The position numbers were made by a program, and so were the translations under genes. From Neptuniibacter halophilus (GTDB lineage Bacteria; Pseudomonadota; Gammaproteobacteria; Pseudomonadales; Balneatricaceae): a stretch of DNA of 64,000 nucleotides. Below are positions 18,247 to 29,678 of this stretch, piece by piece (positions within the stretch are counted from its first letter, which is position 1; each line of letters opens with the position of its first letter). The stretch spans positions 2,108,001 through 2,172,000 of the forward strand of contig NZ_AP027292.1 in NCBI RefSeq assembly GCF_030295765.1, written 5' to 3'. The notes beneath the pieces were generated by a model. That model worked only from the letters and a program-made list of their open reading frames with translations, ran no database searches and was not told the origin of the DNA.

Positions 18247-19101
18247 ATGGCAATCGTCTATCTAAACGGTGAATACCTGCCACAGGAGGAGGCGAAAATC
18301 TCGGTGTTTGACCGTGGTTTTCTGTTCTCTGACAGTGTTTATGAAGTGATCCCTTACTATCAGGGACAGGGCTTCAGGTTAGAAGAGCACCTGGCACGGC
18401 TGGCGCATAGCCTGCGCGCCGTCAGGATCCGTAATGATCAGGACTGGCGTGGCATCATGGACACACTGGTCGAACGCAACGGCGGCGGGAATCTGTCGGT
18501 TTATCTGCAGGTAACCCGCGGTAGTGCCGGCTTTCGCAGTCATGCCTACGATGACAGTATGCAGCCCACCGTATTTGCCTGCTGTACACCCATTAAGAAC
18601 GTCTGGCAGTCCGGTGCGGATGCTGTCCGGCCGAGCCGGGCCATTGTTACCGAGGATTTGCGCTGGCACCGCTGTGATATTAAATCTACCTGCCTGTTGC
18701 CCAATATTCTGGTCCTGCAGCAGGCGCGCGATGAAGGCGTTGAAGAAGCGATCTTCTCGCGGGACAACAAACTGACCGAAGGCAGTACCTGTAACCTGTT
18801 TCTGGTCAACCACGGGGTGCTGTTCACTCCGAAGCGAAGCTCTGAAATTCTCGGTGGAACCACCCGGGAGTTGATTCTGGAACTGGCCGACAGTCAGGGT
18901 ATCCAGTATCAGGAGATTGATATCGATTACGACCGCCTGCTCAATGCGGATGAGGCTTGGGTTTCCAGCTCTACCCGGGGGATTATTCCGGTTGTGGAAG
19001 TCGATGGAAACACCATCGGCGACGGAACAAAAGGTCCGGTCTGGCGGCGTATGTTTGAACTCTTTGCTGACTATCAGAGCAGGCTGATGAGTGGGCAGTA
19101 A
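18247..19101 (+). CDS. dat: D-amino-acid transaminase, class IV PLP aminotransferase
   Basis: Fold-type IV PLP enzyme of 284 residues, closest in style to bacterial D-alanine aminotransferases: FDRGFLFSDSVYEVIPYY (about 23-40), the PLP lysine in DIKSTCLLPN, and LTEGSTCNLFLV. It would interconvert D-Ala and D-Glu with 2-oxo acids; a branched-chain or ADC-lyase role cannot be excluded by motifs alone. The start is ATG 18247 with AGG upstream; the TTG at 18232 is less likely. It lies between dacA and the ybeD-lipB-lipA lipoate genes, the common order in pseudomonads. Confidence 0.82.
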   Translation: MAIVYLNGEYLPQEEAKISVFDRGFLFSDSVYEVIPYYQGQGFRLEEHLARLAHSLRAVRIRNDQDWRGIMDTLVERNGGGNLSVYLQVTRGSAGFRSHAYDDSMQPTVFACCTPIKNVWQSGADAVRPSRAIVTEDLRWHRCDIKSTCLLPNILVLQQARDEGVEEAIFSRDNKLTEGSTCNLFLVNHGVLFTPKRSSEILGGTTRELILELADSQGIQYQEIDIDYDRLLNADEAWVSSSTRGIIPVVEVDGNTIGDGTKGPVWRRMFELFADYQSRLMSGQ

Positions 19102-19123
19102 CCGAATAATTGACGTTGAAACT

Positions 19124-19402
19124 ATGACGGATACCAAGCAAGAACCACCTAAAATAGAGTTTCCCTGCCCGAACTACCCGATCAAGGCCGTTGGGGTGAA
19201 TCAGGGGGACTTTCGTGCCCACGTGATTGAGATTGTGCAGATCCACGTACCTGATTTCGATCTGACCACGGTCAGTGTGCAGGACAGCCGTAATGGCAGT
19301 TTCCAGTCAGTACGTTTCAGGATCACCGCTCAGGGCGTTGATCAGCTCAAAGCTTTGCATGAAGCGCTGATCGCCTCTGACCTCGTTAAGATGGTGATCT
19401 GA
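19124..19402 (+). CDS. ybeD: YbeD/DUF493 family protein
   Basis: Small conserved cytosolic protein of 92 residues (E. coli YbeD 87). The ferredoxin-like DUF493 pattern is visible: [12 protein letters not shown] at the start, [20 protein letters not shown] in the middle and [15 protein letters not shown] at the end. The start is ATG 19124; a GTG at 19091 would overlap dat. Its stop overlaps the lipB ATG by one base (TGATG). It is almost always linked to lipB; its biochemical role is not established. Confidence 0.9.
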   Translation: MTDTKQEPPKIEFPCPNYPIKAVGVNQGDFRAHVIEIVQIHVPDFDLTTVSVQDSRNGSFQSVRFRITAQGVDQLKALHEALIASDLVKMVI

Positions 19403-20049
19403 TGCTGCAGGATCAGCTCATTGTCCGGGATCTGGGCTTGCAGCCCTATGAGCCGACCTGGCAACGGATGCAGGACTTTACCAACCAGCGGGATGAGGAC
19501 GTCATCGACGAGATCTGGTCGCTGCAGCATGAACCGGTTTTCACCCAGGGGCAGGCCGGTAAGCTGGAGCACCTGCTGGAGACCGGTGATATTCCGGTTG
19601 TGCAGGTCGATCGCGGCGGACAGGTAACCTATCATGGCCCGGGGCAGGCAGTGGTCTATCTGCTGCTGAACCTGAAACGGCGTAAAACCGGGGTGCGCGA
19701 GCTGGTCACCATCATGGAGGAGGCCGTGGTCGATACCCTGCGTGATTATCAGGTAGAGGCCTATGCCAAACCGGATGCCCCGGGTGTGTATGTCAACGAG
19801 GCAAAGATCGCTTCATTGGGGTTGCGGGTACGTCGGGGCTGTTCTTTCCATGGTCTGGCGCTGAATCTGGCGATGGATCTGGAGCCTTTCCTGCGCATAA
19901 ACCCCTGCGGCTATGCAGGTATGGCGATGACTCAGCTTAACGCCCTCAGCGAAAATCTTGATCAGGCTGAAGCAACCGACCGACTGCTCAACCATTTGAT
20001 AGCAAAACTCGGGTATAATCAGATCACCCGTAAAAACACTCTGGATTGA
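19402..20049 (+). CDS. lipB: Lipoyl(octanoyl) transferase LipB
   Basis: Transfers octanoyl from octanoyl-ACP to lipoyl domains, the first step of lipoate synthesis. It has 215 residues. [12 protein letters not shown] (71-82), the catalytic Lys135 in [18 protein letters not shown] and the catalytic Cys169 in INPCGYAGM are all present. It is translationally coupled to ybeD and followed six bases later by lipA. Confidence 0.96.
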   Translation: MLQDQLIVRDLGLQPYEPTWQRMQDFTNQRDEDVIDEIWSLQHEPVFTQGQAGKLEHLLETGDIPVVQVDRGGQVTYHGPGQAVVYLLLNLKRRKTGVRELVTIMEEAVVDTLRDYQVEAYAKPDAPGVYVNEAKIASLGLRVRRGCSFHGLALNLAMDLEPFLRINPCGYAGMAMTQLNALSENLDQAEATDRLLNHLIAKLGYNQITRKNTLD

Positions 20050-20055
20050 TCCTAG

Positions 20056-21039
20056 ATGGCAGAAGAAAACAGTACGACTGACGTGAAGAAGCGAGTGGAG
20101 CAGGGGGTAAAGCTCCGTGGGGCCGATAAAGTTGACCGTATCCCGGTTAAGGTGATCCCGACCGCAAAAGAGGATATGCCGCGCAAGCCCGACTGGCTAC
20201 GTGTGCGGATGGGTTCCAGCGCCGAGGTGCAGCGCATTAAAGAGCGCCTGCGCAAGCATAAACTGGCGTCCGTTTGCGAAGAGGCAAGCTGCCCGAATCT
20301 GGGTGAATGTTTCAGTCACGGTACTGCAACTTTCATGATTATGGGCGACATCTGTACCCGTCGTTGTCCGTTCTGTGATGTGGCGCACGGGCGACCTAAT
20401 GCACTGGATGAGAATGAACCTAAAGAGCTGGCCGATGCGATTGCGGATATGGGGCTGCGCTACGTCGTGGTGACCTCCGTGGACCGTGATGACCTGCGTG
20501 ATGGCGGGGCTCAGCACTTTGCTGACTGCGTCACTGAAACCCGGAAGCAGGTTCCATCGATTCAGATGGAAATTCTGGTGCCGGACTTCCGTGGACGTAT
20601 GGATATCGCCATCGATATTCTGACCGAGACACCACCGGATGTGTTTAACCACAATATGGAAACCGTGCCGCGCCTTTATAAAGCGGTACGTCCGGGCTCC
20701 GATTACGAGTGGTCTCTGCAACTACTGAAAAAATACAAGGCGCGCAATCCCGATGTGCGCACCAAGTCTGGCCTGATGGTCGGTATTGGTGAGACTAACG
20801 AAGAGATCATTCAGGTGATGAAGGATCTGCGTGCCCATGATGTGGATATGCTGACCATCGGCCAGTATCTGCAGCCAAGCCGCAGCCATCTTAAGGTTGA
20901 GCGCTTTGTGACCCCGGAAGAGTTTGATGAGTTTGGCCGCATCGCCAAAGAGCTGGGCTTTAAACATGCGGCCTGTGGGCCGCTGGTGCGCTCCTCTTAT
21001 CATGCTGATCTGCAGGCAAAAGGTGAGAAGGTGGGGTAA
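20056..21039 (+). CDS. lipA: Lipoyl synthase LipA
   Basis: Radical SAM enzyme that inserts two sulfurs into protein-bound octanoyl groups. It has 327 residues. Both iron-sulfur cluster motifs are complete: auxiliary cluster CxxxxCxxxxxC (C74, C79, C85) and the SAM cluster CxxxCxxC (C100, C104, C107). The conserved C-terminal RSSYHAD follows. It pairs with lipB and is closed by a strong terminator. Confidence 0.97.
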   Translation: MAEENSTTDVKKRVEQGVKLRGADKVDRIPVKVIPTAKEDMPRKPDWLRVRMGSSAEVQRIKERLRKHKLASVCEEASCPNLGECFSHGTATFMIMGDICTRRCPFCDVAHGRPNALDENEPKELADAIADMGLRYVVVTSVDRDDLRDGGAQHFADCVTETRKQVPSIQMEILVPDFRGRMDIAIDILTETPPDVFNHNMETVPRLYKAVRPGSDYEWSLQLLKKYKARNPDVRTKSGLMVGIGETNEEIIQVMKDLRAHDVDMLTIGQYLQPSRSHLKVERFVTPEEFDEFGRIAKELGFKHAACGPLVRSSYHADLQAKGEKVG

Positions 21040-21060
21040 CTTAACCCGCCGCACGATTTT

Positions 21061-21089
21061 AAAAGGCCGTTCTTAGAACGGCCTTTTTT
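21061..21089 (+). terminator. Rho-independent terminator after lipA
   Basis: AAAAGGCCGTTC pairs with GAACGGCCTTTT around a TTA loop and runs into a T tract. It ends the lipoate operon. Confidence 0.9.
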
Positions 21090-21168
21090 ATTGCTATTGG
21101 TTCTTTCTCATATATACCTGATGCTTATATATTAGTTCCATCTAATTATAAGTGATGGGAGTCAATCA

Positions 21169-21603
21169 ATGGCGAATAAGTGTATTTCAGTTAATGCCAC
21201 GATGGGTGAAGGTTGGGCCGTTCAGGCGGATATTCGTGATCATAAAGTGGTTATTGATCAGCCGTTGGAGGCTCGGGGTACCAACGAAGGCCCGACACCG
21301 CTGGAATACTTTCTGTTCTCACTGGCGGGGTGTATCGGCACCATTGCCCGCATCGCAGCCAATCAGCAAAAGATCGAACTACGCAGTATGGCGATTAAGG
21401 TAGAGGGTGATCTGAATCCTATGGGACTGCTGGGTAAAGCTACTGAGGACCGGGTCGGTTTTCAGCAGATACGGGTTGAAGCCAGTATCGATGCGGATCT
21501 GAGTAGCGAAGAGAAGCAGGTCTTTCTGGATGCTGTCTGTGAACGTTGCCCGCTGCATGACAATATTAAACTGGCTACAGAGGTCGTCCATCAACTGAGT
21601 TGA
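21169..21603 (+). CDS. OsmC/Ohr-family protein
   Basis: The 144-residue OsmC-fold protein carries the two expected cysteines, one in LAGCIGTIAR (about 55) and one in CERCPLHDN (second Cys of the pair, about 127), the arrangement used by thiol peroxidases that reduce organic hydroperoxides. It is closer to the general OsmC-like (YhfA-type) group than to Ohr. It is monocistronic between the lipA terminator and a chemoreceptor gene. Activity is inferred from the family only. Confidence 0.85.
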   Translation: MANKCISVNATMGEGWAVQADIRDHKVVIDQPLEARGTNEGPTPLEYFLFSLAGCIGTIARIAANQQKIELRSMAIKVEGDLNPMGLLGKATEDRVGFQQIRVEASIDADLSSEEKQVFLDAVCERCPLHDNIKLATEVVHQLS

Positions 21604-21675
21604 TCAACAGCGACCAGTTTTATTCTATTTACCCCATTAATCAGCGTTTTCGGCCACTGCCTGGTTTTCCTTTGC

Positions 21676-21702
21676 TAAAGTGAATACTAATCACGGCTAA
21701 TC
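21676..21702 (+). promoter_or_regulatory. Candidate sigma28 (FliA) promoter of the chemoreceptor gene
   Basis: TAAAGTGA (21676-21683), an 11-bp spacer and GGCTAATC (21695-21702) resemble the flagellar consensus TAAAGTTT-N11-GCCGATAA: the -35 matches well, the -10 only partly. Chemoreceptor genes are usual members of the FliA regulon. It lies about 90 bp before the start codon. Confidence 0.4.
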
Positions 21703-21789
21703 CTCTGATTCACATGGGGTGAAATTATCGATATCGGAGATCCGGGTCAGCGTGGTTAATCCTCATTAACTTGCAGCGTTGTCCGGCTC

Positions 21790-23748
21790 ATGAAAATAAG
21801 AACTAAGCTTCTCGCCGTTATTTCGGTCTCCGTCATTGTCCCTATCTGCGTTATCTCCCTGTTTGCTATTTACCAGTCGCGTCAGTCGGCACTGGATAAT
21901 TTTGTCAGTAGCAGTTCAAAAGAGATCACTCAGATCGATAACGCCTTCGGTATTTTCTTTAAAGCAATTGAAGAGAATGTAGCCTACCTCGCGGAATCTC
22001 CGCTGGTACGGGATAACAGTTTCAAACTGTCCAACTTTACTCAGGGGCCGGGTAGTTTTACCCGGCACATCGATGCCAGTGAAAAAGAGGCGGAACTGTA
22101 TCGGCTTTACGAACGGTTTGGTGAGAATCATCCGGGGCTGGCTTATGTCTATGGCGGTCGTGCTGATGGCGGTTATGTGGCCTGGCCGGATGTACCGATG
22201 AAAGAGGCCTATGATCCACGCTCCCGCCCCTGGTATAAAAAGGCGCTGGAAAACCCAGGGCAGGTCGCCCGTACCGGAGCCTACTACTGGGCCGGTGATG
22301 ATGCGACCTATGTGGGAACGGTGAAAACCGTCACTGATGACAGTGGTCAAGTGATCGGTGTGCAGGCGATGGATGTGTCGGTGAATCAACTGACCGAGAT
22401 TGTTAAATCGATAAAAATTGGTGAAGAGGGGCATGTGGTACTGGTGGAGGATAACGGTACCGTACTGGTTGACCCACTTCTGCCCGATCATAACTTCAAA
22501 AAAGCCGCTGAAATTAAGACGCCGCTGTATCAGGCTGTGAATAAACATCTGGAGGGGATGCTGGAGCTTGAGCGTAACGGTGAGGTTTATCTGGCGCAGA
22601 TTATCCGTTCGCCTGATCTGGGCTGGCAGTTTATTGCGCTGGTACCTAAGGCCGAGGTGTTTGCTTCCGCCAACCAGTTGGCCTGGCTGGCGTTGATCTT
22701 TGCGCTGGTACTGAGTGCGTTGTTTATTCTGATTGGTGGTGTGGTGGCGAAACTGATTACCCGACCTATCGATCAGGTCGCCATGATGCTCAAAGATATC
22801 GCCGAAGGGCAGGGGGATCTGACCGCGCGGCTGAATATTCAGAGTAAAGATGAGGTGGGTGCGCTGGCGGATTCCTTTAACCGGTTTATTGCTAAGCTGC
22901 AGTCGATTATTCAGCAGATTGTCGGCTTGTCAGAGGAGCTCAAGGTCAGTTCGGTGGCGGCAGCTGAAAGTGCCAACAGTTCGTTGTCAGAGGTGCGCAA
23001 TCAGTTGGATCAGATCACGCTGGTGGCCACTTCGGTTGAAGAGATGTCGATGGCGACTCAGGAAATTGCGGCTAATGCGGAAAATACCTCCAGTGCAGCC
23101 AGTGACAGTGCTGATCTGAGTCAGCAGGGGCAGGGTGTGGTGATGAAAACCCGTGATGAAATTGGCAATCTGGCGACTGAGGTCGGCGGCGCTTCTGAGG
23201 TGATCAGCCGTCTCCACGATCACTCACAGCAGATCAATTCCATACTGGCGACTATTCAGGGAATTGCCGAACAAACCAATCTGCTGGCTTTGAATGCCGC
23301 GATTGAGGCGGCCCGGGCCGGTGATCAGGGCCGCGGTTTTGCGGTGGTTGCTGATGAGGTACGCGAACTGTCGCAGAAAACTACCCGCTCTACGGATGAT
23401 ATCCAGAGCATGATCACGACCCTGCAAACAACGACTCAGGAAGCTGTCGAGAGTATGAAGCGCAGTGAATCGATGGCTCAGGATTCGGTAGAACAGTCGC
23501 AACTGGCTTTTGATCAGTTGCAGCAGATTACCGATTCGGTGAACAAGATTCGCGATATGTCTGCCCAGATCGCAACCGCAACGGAACAGCAGAGTTCGGT
23601 GAACGCGGGGATTACGGATAACACCAGTCAGATTAAAATGATCGCCGATCAGATGTCGGAAGACGCCAACGCCCGGTTACAGCGCTCTCAGACCCTGCAC
23701 CGCCTCTCTGAAGGTATGCATGAACAGGTGAAGTTGTTTAAGGTGTAG
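21790..23748 (+). CDS. Methyl-accepting chemotaxis protein with dCache sensor
   Basis: Transmembrane chemoreceptor of 652 residues. TM1 is at about 7-29, followed by a large periplasmic double-Cache domain (about 40-295) with [12 protein letters not shown] and [20 protein letters not shown], the ligand-pocket style of amino-acid and amine receptors. TM2 is at about 300-322, then HAMP (about 323-377) and a long signalling coiled coil with the conserved hairpin tip [20 protein letters not shown]. There is no C-terminal NWETF-type CheR tether. The ligand cannot be named from sequence. It stands alone, without che genes nearby. Confidence 0.93.
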   Translation: MKIRTKLLAVISVSVIVPICVISLFAIYQSRQSALDNFVSSSSKEITQIDNAFGIFFKAIEENVAYLAESPLVRDNSFKLSNFTQGPGSFTRHIDASEKEAELYRLYERFGENHPGLAYVYGGRADGGYVAWPDVPMKEAYDPRSRPWYKKALENPGQVARTGAYYWAGDDATYVGTVKTVTDDSGQVIGVQAMDVSVNQLTEIVKSIKIGEEGHVVLVEDNGTVLVDPLLPDHNFKKAAEIKTPLYQAVNKHLEGMLELERNGEVYLAQIIRSPDLGWQFIALVPKAEVFASANQLAWLALIFALVLSALFILIGGVVAKLITRPIDQVAMMLKDIAEGQGDLTARLNIQSKDEVGALADSFNRFIAKLQSIIQQIVGLSEELKVSSVAAAESANSSLSEVRNQLDQITLVATSVEEMSMATQEIAANAENTSSAASDSADLSQQGQGVVMKTRDEIGNLATEVGGASEVISRLHDHSQQINSILATIQGIAEQTNLLALNAAIEAARAGDQGRGFAVVADEVRELSQKTTRSTDDIQSMITTLQTTTQEAVESMKRSESMAQDSVEQSQLAFDQLQQITDSVNKIRDMSAQIATATEQQSSVNAGITDNTSQIKMIADQMSEDANARLQRSQTLHRLSEGMHEQVKLFKV

Positions 23749-23759
23749 GGCGCAAACGG

Positions 23760-24083
23760 CTATTGGGGCGGATTAAGCTGGATCCCGACCACGTAACGGG
23801 CCACGGCGTCCGCCTGGGCTTCGGATAGCTGATTAAAGACCGGCATCGGATGTTTATCCTGATTGTAACCGTACTTGATCATCAGAATAATCTTGTAGTG
23901 CTCCATGTGAGTCTGGTTACTCAGGTTCTCAAGGTAAGCACCGGCCCCTTCCTGCTGATGGCAATTTTTGCAGTAATAAGCGTAGAGATCCTCACCCGAG
24001 CTGAGTTGGGCAGGGTCCTCATCAAAACAGCCCGTAAGCAACAGGCTGCCCAGTAAAGTAAGGCTGAGTTTTGTCGGTCGCAT
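23760..24083 (-). CDS. Small c-type cytochrome lipoprotein
   Basis: The 107-residue protein has lipobox LTGC (Cys19), a single heme-binding CKNCH (Cys38-His42) and a plausible axial Met80 in KHPMPVF: a class I cytochrome c domain anchored to a membrane by lipid. It probably shuttles electrons in the periplasm. It converges on the chemoreceptor gene (11-bp gap) and lies 80 bp downstream of a hemerythrin-like gene on the same strand, so the two may be co-transcribed. Confidence 0.85.
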   Translation of the reverse strand: MRPTKLSLTLLGSLLLTGCFDEDPAQLSSGEDLYAYYCKNCHQQEGAGAYLENLSNQTHMEHYKIILMIKYGYNQDKHPMPVFNQLSEAQADAVARYVVGIQLNPPQ

Positions 24084-24163
24084 GCTGATCTATCTATATG
24101 ATTTATAAGCAGTGTAGTCGAATTGACGGAGGCAGACCAGATCTGCCCGGCTGTACTGCATCA

Positions 24164-24721
24164 CTAAATATAGGTGGGTAGTTTCAGTGGGTTATGGCGC
24201 ATATGCAGCGATAACCCGAGGGAAGAGAGGCCTTTATCACCCAGAAGTCGTGCTGCCAGAGGCAGGAACTGCTGCTCTTCAAACAGGGCATGTGCCAGAT
24301 AATCCTCTACCAGTTTGCGACTGGCCTCCGGGTTCAGCCGGTCGGATCTGCCGCGGGCTATCTGCTTTAACTGTTTCTCCAGAGGTTTCCATTGTGCCTC
24401 AAGGAGGCGATGTTCTGCGGTGAGCTGATTGATCATATCCAATGCCTGTAATGCTTCCGGCGATCGGCAGCGGGCGGAGTCTTTCACTTCGCTGAACAGC
24501 TCTTCTTCCTCCTCCTGATGGTGTGCCAGAATGACACCGTGGAAAAATTGCTGAATTTCAGCCGCAGCCTTACGTTTTTCCGGGGTTAAAGGAGATCCGG
24601 GCGGGGTTTCACTCAGTGTCCTGAGGCGTTCAAGGTGTTCAATGATTCCCTGATGGCAGTTGGAAAATTCCAGCAGCGGTTCTGCATGCGTGGTTGGTGT
24701 CTGATTGTTTTGTTGTGGCAT
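24164..24721 (-). CDS. Hemerythrin HHE cation-binding domain protein
   Basis: The 185-residue cytosolic protein is predicted to be a four-helix bundle with His/Glu positions spaced as in HHE domains: H23, H61, H67/H68 with E72, H104 and H144 with E148. Such domains bind a di-iron centre and sense or buffer O2 or nitric oxide; the exact role here is unknown. The C-terminal segment LSLHMRHNPLKLPTYI is not part of the core fold. A good AGGA ribosome-binding site precedes the ATG. Confidence 0.83.
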   Translation of the reverse strand: MPQQNNQTPTTHAEPLLEFSNCHQGIIEHLERLRTLSETPPGSPLTPEKRKAAAEIQQFFHGVILAHHQEEEEELFSEVKDSARCRSPEALQALDMINQLTAEHRLLEAQWKPLEKQLKQIARGRSDRLNPEASRKLVEDYLAHALFEEQQFLPLAARLLGDKGLSSLGLSLHMRHNPLKLPTYI

Positions 24722-24823
24722 CTGCCTGTCCTCCTGAAATGGCAGAAAGCCATCTCCAGATAAGCAGCATAGTAAACGCCTTATGAGGGGGGAATGACGG
24801 AAATCAAGACCGGTTGTCCCTTT

Positions 24824-25840
24824 TTAAAGGGCCAGTGTGGTACCGGACAGGGTCAGGGAGATCGAGGTGAGGAGCAGCCAGGCGTCACCGCTGGCAAGGC
24901 CTTTGACGATTTTATCCACCTCGGCGCATTGCTGCAGAGCCTGATTGATCTGTTCTGGTTTGATTCGCTGCGCCGCGGTGCGGGCTAAGGGTTTGCGTTT
25001 ACCCCAGATTCGTTCACGCTGGCAGACCGCATCAAATGACTGGCCGTTGTTCTGCGCCTGCTGAATCGCCGCCAGAGAGCGCAGCTCTTTGCTCAGCGCC
25101 CAGAGTACAACCGGCGGTTCAGTGCCATCCTGACGCAGTACCTGAAGTATTTTACAGCAGCGGCCGGAGAGCCCCTGCAATGCGGCATCGGCGAGACCAT
25201 AGATGTCATATCGGGAACTGTCGGATACCGCATCGACCACATCCTCCGCACTGACCCTCTGGCCGGGAAACAGCAGGCTCAGTTTACTCAGTTCCTGTTT
25301 GGCGGCGAGGAGGTTACCTTCTATCCGGTCACAGAGCAGTTGTATGGCTTCGTCATCCAGTTGCAGCTCAATCTGCGCGGCGCGCTGGCGGATCCAGTTG
25401 GGTAACTGATTGCTCTCCACCGGCCAGATCTCGACAATCACCCCGCTGTTGTCGATCGCTTTAAACCAGGCGCTTTTCTTGGCGCTGCCATCCAGTTTGT
25501 CGGCGGTGATCAGCAGGATGTTGTCCGGTGCCGGGTTGCTCAGGTACTGCTGCAGAATCTCGCTGGATTTCTTATTCAGCTTACTGCTGCCGAGGCGCAG
25601 CTCGATGATTTTCTTTTCAGCAAATAAAGACAGAGCATTGGCGCATTCCAGCAGGTATTCCCAACTGAAGCTGCCATCAACATGCAGGACTTCGCGTTCA
25701 CTGAAGCCTTGCTGTTGCAGACTGTGGCGAAGCAGATCAGAGCTTTCTTCAGAGAGCAGAGGCTCATCGCCGGTAATCAGGTAGACCGGCGCGAGTCCCT
25801 TTTTCAGATGGCCGCTAAGCTGCTCGGGGCGCAGTTTCAT
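24824..25840 (-). CDS. holA: DNA polymerase III subunit delta (HolA)
   Basis: The delta subunit opens the beta clamp within the clamp loader. It has 338 residues (E. coli 343). The start is MKLRPEQLSGHLKKG, then APVYLITGDEPLLSEES, a typical delta N-terminal domain; a Rossmann-like region and a C-terminal helical collar domain follow. It starts 12 bases after lptE in the leuS-lptE-holA operon, an arrangement conserved across gammaproteobacteria. Confidence 0.94.
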   Translation of the reverse strand: MKLRPEQLSGHLKKGLAPVYLITGDEPLLSEESSDLLRHSLQQQGFSEREVLHVDGSFSWEYLLECANALSLFAEKKIIELRLGSSKLNKKSSEILQQYLSNPAPDNILLITADKLDGSAKKSAWFKAIDNSGVIVEIWPVESNQLPNWIRQRAAQIELQLDDEAIQLLCDRIEGNLLAAKQELSKLSLLFPGQRVSAEDVVDAVSDSSRYDIYGLADAALQGLSGRCCKILQVLRQDGTEPPVVLWALSKELRSLAAIQQAQNNGQSFDAVCQRERIWGKRKPLARTAAQRIKPEQINQALQQCAEVDKIVKGLASGDAWLLLTSISLTLSGTTLAL

Positions 25841-25852
25841 GCCGGGCCAGAC

Positions 25853-26362
25853 TTAGCGGTTTTTCTGATTGCTGCTCAGATAGAGCCGCAGAATGTTCTG
25901 TGCCACGGCATTGTAGAGCTCACGGCGGAGCAGGGTTTCCTGCTCGGAGCTGGCAGCGGCAGCGTCTTTGTCGTAACTGTAGTAGCGTTCCCGTTGAATA
26001 CGGATCTCTTTACTCAGCGGATTACCCTCACGATCAGCGATCATCACTGTGACCGAGAGGATCAGCTCATACTCGTCAACGCTGGAATTACTGACCGTCG
26101 CGGTACGACGCTTGTAATTATGATTCAGGATATGTAGCTGATAGGCGGCATTGGCGGTTTCCTGCATGCCGTTGAACTTCATGTTCTGGCGCAGGGTCTG
26201 CAGCAACTCCCGGCTGCTGTTGCCAGCAATCAGGGTTACCTGACGTTTCTCCTCAGAAACATCCTGGGCGCCGCGGAGGTGAAATCCGCAGCCGCCGAGC
26301 AGGGTCAGCAGCAGGCTGCTGAGAATCAGTTTAATGGTGATCTTTTGCCAATGCTGGGTCAT
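25853..26362 (-). CDS. lptE: LPS-assembly lipoprotein LptE
   Basis: Outer-membrane lipoprotein that plugs the LptD barrel and helps place lipopolysaccharide on the cell surface. It has 169 residues, with a signal peptide ending in LLGGC (Cys25) followed by the diagnostic GFHLRG. It lies between leuS (20-bp gap) and holA. Confidence 0.94.
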   Translation of the reverse strand: MTQHWQKITIKLILSSLLLTLLGGCGFHLRGAQDVSEEKRQVTLIAGNSSRELLQTLRQNMKFNGMQETANAAYQLHILNHNYKRRTATVSNSSVDEYELILSVTVMIADREGNPLSKEIRIQRERYYSYDKDAAAASSEQETLLRRELYNAVAQNILRLYLSSNQKNR

Positions 26363-26382
26363 GCTCTGCTCCTTGCTGGACC

Positions 26383-28992
<2,610 letters not shown>

Positions 28993-29085
28993 CTATGATG
29001 AAAAACCGGTATCCGTTGAGTTCGCACAGGGTAAAAGCGGAAACTCAGGTGATACCGGTAGATAAATGGTTGCTAATTGGGGCAT
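28993..29085 (-). other. Leucine-codon-containing 30-codon mini-ORF in the leuS leader
   Basis: Reading the minus strand from ATG (29085) to TAG gives 30 codons that run through the leader hairpin. Four are leucine codons (TTA, CTA, CTT, TTA); none is the CTG used most in the genes around it. No clear Shine-Dalgarno is visible. It could be a leader peptide for attenuation, or chance. Confidence 0.3.
29001..29059 (-). terminator. Terminator-like hairpin in the leuS 5' leader, possible attenuator
   Basis: In minus-strand sense ACCGGTATC (29059-29051) pairs with GATACCGGT (29013-29005), nine perfect pairs, with an inner GAGTT/AACTC helix (29046-29042 with 29022-29018). The outer arm is followed at once by a five-T run. 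No gene lies upstream in that direction, so it would act inside the leuS leader. Confidence 0.5.
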
Positions 29086-29142
29086 AGCATACAATATATA
29101 CAGGAGAGCAAACAGGGTTTCAGGGCATATCGGGGTGTATTT

Positions 29143-29673
29143 ATGACGCAAAAAACTGAGAACCAAAGCAAACTGGCTTCTGCTGACTATGACCGGGTGC
29201 TGTTGCGCCTGACTAAAGATTTGCAGGCTTCTGAGGCCGGCTCATGGGATCTGCTGCAGGAAAAAATCCACGATGCGGTGGAACTGGAACTGGCGGCAGA
29301 GGATATGACCCGGGATGAACTGGATCTTCTCAAGGCCTATCTGGCAAGGGATCTGAAGAAACTTGGTTTCTATGCTCATGAAACCAGTGCCGGAATTGCC
29401 GCCTGGCTGAGATTCGATCTGGATGTGCTGGAGCAGCGTTTTGTTGAGCAGTTACGGCTTATCGCTGATCAGACCCGGATCGGGCAGGAGCAGCTCCGGG
29501 AGCGGCTGGAACACGATGAGGATCAGTATCTGGCGGGCGAGCTGGCGACGGTCGGCACGCTGGAATGCCTTAACTGTGGCTGCGAGCGGGTACTGACCCG
29601 GACTGAAAAACTGGAAAGCTGTGAACGTTGTGGTCAGGGCTATTACAAGCGGGTGTCACACCCCTGGCCCTGA
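29143..29673 (+). CDS. YbeL-like zinc-ribbon protein (DUF1451)
   Basis: The 176-residue protein has a helical N-terminal region (about 15-130) and a C-terminal zinc ribbon with two cysteine pairs, CLNCGC and CERCGQG, separated by about 15 residues. E. coli YbeL has the same layout and is also encoded near leuS. Function unknown. The start is ATG 29143, with GGGG about nine bases upstream; the in-frame ATG at 29077 adds an unrelated extension. It converges on lnt with a 5-bp gap. Confidence 0.85.
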   Translation: MTQKTENQSKLASADYDRVLLRLTKDLQASEAGSWDLLQEKIHDAVELELAAEDMTRDELDLLKAYLARDLKKLGFYAHETSAGIAAWLRFDLDVLEQRFVEQLRLIADQTRIGQEQLRERLEHDEDQYLAGELATVGTLECLNCGCERVLTRTEKLESCERCGQGYYKRVSHPWP

Positions 29674-29678
29674 GTGAT

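Noticed and set aside
24800..24845. CCCTTT/AAAGGG inverted repeat after holA as a terminator.
   Set aside because: In the holA direction no T tract follows and the loop is only two bases, so a functional terminator is doubtful.
29083..29143. Use of ATG 29077 as start of the zinc-ribbon gene.
   Set aside because: The extra 22 residues are not like the family and lie in the shared promoter region with leuS; ATG 29143 has a better ribosome-binding site.
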